A DNA stretch of 64,000 nt, taken from assembly GCA_934316845.1 (NCBI GenBank), contig CAKRDZ010000002.1, positions 60,454-124,453 on the forward strand, given 5' to 3'. The notes under the pieces were generated by a model. The model was not told the origin of the DNA, did not search any database, and was given only the letters and a program-made list of their open reading frames with translations. Shown piece by piece: positions 61,120 to 64,000 of this stretch. Both the position numbers and the translations under genes were made by a program. The stretch comes from an uncultured Eubacterium sp. GTDB lineage: Bacteria > Bacillota > Clostridia > Lachnospirales > Lachnospiraceae. How positions within the stretch are numbered: position 1 is the first letter of the stretch; every line of letters begins with the position of its first letter.

Positions 61120-62490
61120 ATGTCAAAGGAAATCCCTTACAAAATTTACTTAAGTGAAAATGAAATGCCAACCCAATGGTACAATGTACGTGCTGATATG
61201 AAAAACAAACCAGCTCCGATCCTGAATCCGGCTACGTTAAAACCGATCACGGTAGAAGAACTGGAACCGATCTTTTGTACCGAGCTTGCGAAACAGGAGT
61301 TAGATGACACCACCGCATACATAGACATTCCGGAAGAAATCCGTAATTTCTACCGCATGTACCGTCCATCTCCTCTGACACGTGCTTACTGTCTGGAAAA
61401 AGCTCTGGACACACCGGCTCATATCTATTACAAATTTGAAGGAAATAACACATCCGGAAGCCACAAATTGAACTCTGCGATCGCACAGGCTTACTATGCG
61501 AAGAAAGAGGGCTTGAAAGGTGTTACAACAGAAACCGGTGCCGGTCAGTGGGGAACTGCTCTTTCCATGGCTTGTTCCTATTTTGATCTGGACTGCCAGG
61601 TATATATGGTAAAAGTTTCCTATGAGCAGAAACCTTTCCGCCGCGAAGTTATGCGTACTTACGGTGCTAATGTTACCCCTTCTCCTTCCATGAATACCAA
61701 TGTGGGACGCAAGATCAATGAAGAGTTCCCTGGAACAACCGGAAGTCTTGGCTGCGCCATCTCAGAGGCAGTAGAAGCTGCTACTTCTCAGGAGGGCTAT
61801 CGCTATGTACTTGGTTCCGTATTATCCCAGGTACTTCTTCATCAGTCTATCATTGGACTGGAAACCAAGGCAGCTCTTGACAAATACGGCATCAAAGCAG
61901 ATATGATCATCGGCTGTGCCGGCGGCGGTTCAAACCTTGGAGGTCTTATTTCTCCATTTGCCGGCGAAATGCTCCGTGGCGAAGCAGATTACAAGATCAT
62001 TGCCGTAGAACCTGCTTCCTGTCCAAGTATGACCCGCGGTAAATACGCCTATGATTTCTGCGATACCGGAAAAGTATGTCCACTGGCTAAAATGTATACC
62101 TTGGGAAGCGGCTTTATTCCTTCCGCAAACCATGCCGGCGGTCTGCGCTATCATGGTATGAGTTCCGTCGTATCCCAGCTTTATGCTGACGGTTATCTGG
62201 AAGCACGCAGTGTTGAGCAGACTTCTGTCTTCAAAGCAGCAGAACAGTTTGCCCGCGTAGAAGGTATCCTTCCTGCACCGGAAAGCAGCCACGCTATCAA
62301 AGTTGCTATCGACGAAGCATTAAAATGTAAAGAGACCGGCGAAGCCAAAAACATCGTATTTGGTCTTACCGGAACCGGTTATTTTGATATGGTTGCATAC
62401 GAAAAATACAACGATGGCGAGATGTCAGATTATATTCCTACCGATGAAGAAATCGCTAAGAGCCTGGCTTCTCTTCCAAAAGTAGACTAA
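61120..62490 (+). CDS. TrpB2-type tryptophan synthase beta chain-like PLP enzyme
   Basis: 456 residues from the ATG at 61120 (MSKEIPYKIYLSENEMPTQW), with GGAGG 8 bases away. The PLP Lys is K116 in TSGSHKLNSA. Later blocks are GVTTETGAGQWGTALSMACS and IIGCAGGGSNLGGLISPFAG. The longer N-terminus and these motifs place it in the TrpB2 branch, which often works without a TrpA partner. It may make tryptophan from indole and serine or salvage indole. No other trp genes are nearby. Confidence 0.93.
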   Translation: MSKEIPYKIYLSENEMPTQWYNVRADMKNKPAPILNPATLKPITVEELEPIFCTELAKQELDDTTAYIDIPEEIRNFYRMYRPSPLTRAYCLEKALDTPAHIYYKFEGNNTSGSHKLNSAIAQAYYAKKEGLKGVTTETGAGQWGTALSMACSYFDLDCQVYMVKVSYEQKPFRREVMRTYGANVTPSPSMNTNVGRKINEEFPGTTGSLGCAISEAVEAATSQEGYRYVLGSVLSQVLLHQSIIGLETKAALDKYGIKADMIIGCAGGGSNLGGLISPFAGEMLRGEADYKIIAVEPASCPSMTRGKYAYDFCDTGKVCPLAKMYTLGSGFIPSANHAGGLRYHGMSSVVSQLYADGYLEARSVEQTSVFKAAEQFARVEGILPAPESSHAIKVAIDEALKCKETGEAKNIVFGLTGTGYFDMVAYEKYNDGEMSDYIPTDEEIAKSLASLPKVD

Positions 62491-62516
62491 TTTAGAAAGC
62501 AGACAGGCAGAACACA

Positions 62517-63197
62517 ATGAAAAAATGGATCAAACGAATCGTTCTTATTCTGATCATTTTTCTTGTTCTCATTGCCTTAAGTATACTTGGTCTTAATCTC
62601 TGGGTAACGCTTCACGCCAAAAAGAATATTGTTTCTTCTCCGCAGGAGCTTACCCGGGATTATGATTGTATCCTTATCTTAGGAGCCGGTCTGAAAAACG
62701 GCCAGGCAAGTCCGATGCTTACCGACCGCCTTGAAAAAGGGATCGAACTATATAAGCAGGGAAAGGCTCCTAAACTTTTAATGAGCGGCGATCACGGCAC
62801 CGAATATTATAATGAAGTAAAAGTGATGAAACAATATGCGATCGATGCCGGCGTTCCGTCAAGTGATATTTTCATGGATCATGCGGGATTTTCAACTTAT
62901 GACAGTATATGGCGTGCCAAACACGTTTTCTCGGTTCAAAATCCCATCATTGTAACACAGCGCTACCATCTGTACCGCGCTGTCTACATTGCGCAGCAAA
63001 ACGGCCTATCCTGCACCGGAATTGCCTCCGACGGCTATCGGTATGGCGGCAGACCAAAACGTCTTCTGCGGGAATTTCTGGCAAGATGTAAAGATTTTAT
63101 CACAACGGCAACCGAAACACCGCCTTCCTATCAGGGCGATATCATTTCCATCACCGGAAATGGCGACGAGACAAATGATTGTGAATTTGAGAAATAA
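62517..63197 (+). CDS. SanA/YdcF-family membrane protein (DUF218)
   Basis: 226 residues with an N-terminal membrane anchor (about 7-32, RIVLILIIFLVLIALSILGL). The DUF218 domain shows DCILILGAGLKNGQASPMLT, PKLLMSGDHGTEYYNEVKVM and TQRYHLYRAVYIAQQNG. E. coli SanA is linked to envelope integrity and vancomycin sensitivity at high temperature; the same role is only inferred. The gene follows trpB2 by 26 bases. Confidence 0.88.
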   Translation: MKKWIKRIVLILIIFLVLIALSILGLNLWVTLHAKKNIVSSPQELTRDYDCILILGAGLKNGQASPMLTDRLEKGIELYKQGKAPKLLMSGDHGTEYYNEVKVMKQYAIDAGVPSSDIFMDHAGFSTYDSIWRAKHVFSVQNPIIVTQRYHLYRAVYIAQQNGLSCTGIASDGYRYGGRPKRLLREFLARCKDFITTATETPPSYQGDIISITGNGDETNDCEFEK

Positions 63198-63236
63198 AAA
63201 ATGTGCTTCATAGTAAACTATGAAACACATTTTTTT
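63196..63236. terminator. Bidirectional terminator after the SanA-like gene
   Basis: AAAAAATGTGCTTCATAG pairs with CTATGAAACACATTTTTTT with one C/A mismatch and a 4-nt loop. It lies between the SanA-like stop and the tRNA-Leu gene and can stop transcription from both sides. Confidence 0.8.
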
Positions 63237-63238
63237 CA

Positions 63239-63324
63239 TGCTGGTAACCGGAATCGAACCGGTACGGGTGTCACCACCCACAGGATTTTAAGTCCTGGGC
63301 GTCTGCCAGTTCCGCCACACCAGC
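63239..63324 (-). tRNA. tRNA-Leu (anticodon TAA)
   Basis: 86 bases with 7-bp acceptor stem, a D-arm, a long variable arm and TTCGATT in the T-loop. The anticodon loop is CTTAAAA, giving TAA. Discriminator base A. The CCA end is not encoded. Confidence 0.95.
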
Positions 63325-63364
63325 ATATTATAAATAAGATTACAAACAATACATTGTCTGTAAA

Positions 63365-63438
63365 CGACCCAGGAGGGACTCGAACCCTTGACCTCTGCCG
63401 TGACAGGGCAGCGCTCTAACCAACTGAGCTACTGGGCC
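63365..63438 (-). tRNA. tRNA-Asp (anticodon GTC)
   Basis: 74 bases starting GGCCCAGTAGCTCAG, anticodon loop CTGTCAC, T-loop TTCGAGT, discriminator G as expected for Asp. CCA is not encoded. Confidence 0.95.
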
Positions 63439-63453
63439 AAAAATTTTGTACCT

Positions 63454-63590
63454 GATAAGGAATCCTCCCGCAAGCGGGTCCCTCCTTACCACAACAGTCA
63501 TCAGGACTCTCCCCATTTACAATGGGTCCCCCCTCATGACAACACGCGATAAGGAATCCTCCCACAAGTGGGTCCCTCCTTACCACAACA
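63454..63590. repeat. Three short hairpin repeats between tRNA genes
   Basis: Copies 1 (63454-63496) and 3 (63548-63590) are 43 bases each and differ at only two positions, which compensate in the stem: CCCGC-AA-GCGGG against CCCAC-AA-GTGGG. Copy 2 (63497-63544) has a different sequence but the same layout, with outer pairing TCAT..AGG / CCT..ATGA around CCCCATT-..-AATGGG. The outer arms (TAAGGA / TCCTTA) also pair in copies 1 and 3. Confidence 0.8.
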
Positions 63591-63592
63591 AA

Positions 63593-63666
63593 TGGACCCT
63601 CGGGGACTCGAACCCCGGACCGTCCGGTTATGAGCCGGATGCTCTAACCAACTGAGCTAAAGGTCC
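63593..63666 (-). tRNA. tRNA with CAT anticodon, probably tRNA-Ile2 (lysidine type)
   Basis: 74 bases starting GGACCTTTAGCTCAG, anticodon loop CTCATAA. The body matches the tRNA-Ile2 type of Firmicutes rather than initiator or elongator Met, so the C34 is likely changed to lysidine by TilS. CCA is not encoded. Confidence 0.85.
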
Positions 63667-63710
63667 AAACTCATAAGGTTTGGTATTTTTTACCAACTAA
63701 AATCAAAAAG

Positions 63711-63782
63711 TGACTCCTACGGGAATCGAACCCGTGTTACCGCCGTGAAAGGGCGATGTCTTAACCGCTTGACCAAGGAGCC
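63711..63782 (-). tRNA. tRNA-Glu (anticodon TTC)
   Basis: 72 bases starting GGCTCCTTGGTCAAG, anticodon loop CTTTCAC, T-loop TTCGATT. The acceptor stem has one G-T pair at position 2-71. CCA is not encoded. Confidence 0.95.
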
Positions 63783-63925
63783 ATAAGTAATAAAATTAGT
63801 CTCTAACATTAAATATTGTAACATATCTAATGTTACTTTGCAACCCTTCTTTCCGTAAAAAAAAAGGCCACAAGTGTGAACCTCATATTCAAAAATAGAA
63901 AAGTAATTAATATACTTTATAAAAA

Positions 63926-63997
63926 CTCCCCGAGTAGGGCTCGAACCTACAACCCCACGGTTAACAGCCGTGTGCTCTACCATTGAGCTATCGAGGA
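63926..63997 (-). tRNA. tRNA-Asn (anticodon GTT)
   Basis: 72 bases starting TCCTCGATAGCTCAATGG, anticodon loop CTGTTAA, T-loop TTCGAGC, discriminator G. It ends the window on its 5' side. CCA is not encoded. This is the first tRNA in transcription order in the window; the cluster may continue beyond the edge. Confidence 0.95.
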
Positions 63998-64000
63998 TCA

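Noticed and set aside
63454..63590. CRISPR array in the tRNA spacer repeats
   Set aside because: Only three copies, unequal sequence, no spacer pattern and no cas genes; hairpins with compensatory changes fit better.

Overview
The window looks like a chromosomal stretch of a spore-forming, low-to-moderate G+C Firmicute of class Clostridia, most probably family Lachnospiraceae; the genus cannot be fixed from sequence alone. The main evidence is the classic sporulation/isoprenoid block (spoIIIAA-AH, asp23, nusB, xseA, xseB, ispA, dxs, tlyA, nadK, argR), a partial spoVA operon, clostridial pyrimidine genes with pyrK/pyrD, BspA-like leucine-rich secreted proteins, and strong AGGAGG ribosome sites. 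There is no rRNA operon, CRISPR array, prophage or intact insertion sequence.

Layout: 1-1233, an ECF sigma factor with its membrane anti-sigma factor (cut by the window edge). 1363-14112, yebC and the long minus-strand block argR to spoIIIAA, with a sigma-E-like promoter in front of spoIIIAA that abuts the divergent aroE promoter. 15139-20096, an AT-richer accessory stretch: a two-gene cassette of unknown function (a glycine-rich hydrophobic-core protein and a Sel1-repeat protein), a small secreted protein and an Rpn-type PD-(D/E)XK nuclease. 20383-29205, pyrE, then a YtfQ/YtfR/YtfT/YjfF-type sugar ABC transporter controlled by a YesM/YesN-type two-component system. 29236-35687, a minus-strand run asd, NUDIX, pyrC, pyrF, a lipoprotein, pyrK, pyrD. 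35700-36327, a divergent intergenic region carrying two large structured elements. 36328-45735, a cold-shock gene, a 1049-residue Cys/His-repeat plus leucine-rich secreted protein, a CMP-sugar synthetase, a tRNA t6A dehydratase and a topoisomerase A/B pair. 45947-49332, lysA, an orphan HicB-like protein and secreted leucine-rich/acidic proteins. 49344-54559, a MoxR/DUF58/membrane-protein operon, a thioesterase and spoVAA-AB-AC. 54662-63197, an amidase, uppP, a phospholipid operon (PAP2, YbhN-like, pssA, psd), nth, a SprA-like protein, a TrpB2-like enzyme and a SanA-like protein. 63239-63997, five tRNA genes on the minus strand.

The most striking signal that standard gene families do not explain is the pair of elements at 35824-36017 and 36063-36240. 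They share a nearly identical 18-nt core in opposite orientation, but their long flanking arms differ completely in sequence while each pairs almost perfectly with itself. This is the mark of a conserved folded RNA or DNA. Three smaller hairpin repeats with compensatory changes lie between the tRNA genes and may be distantly related. Other points of interest are the 15-18 kb cassette, a 30-codon membrane-peptide gene overlapping the end of psd, a terminator inside the sugar-transporter operon, and the large Cys/His-repeat surface protein. All calls were made by reading the sequence and translations; no database search was run.
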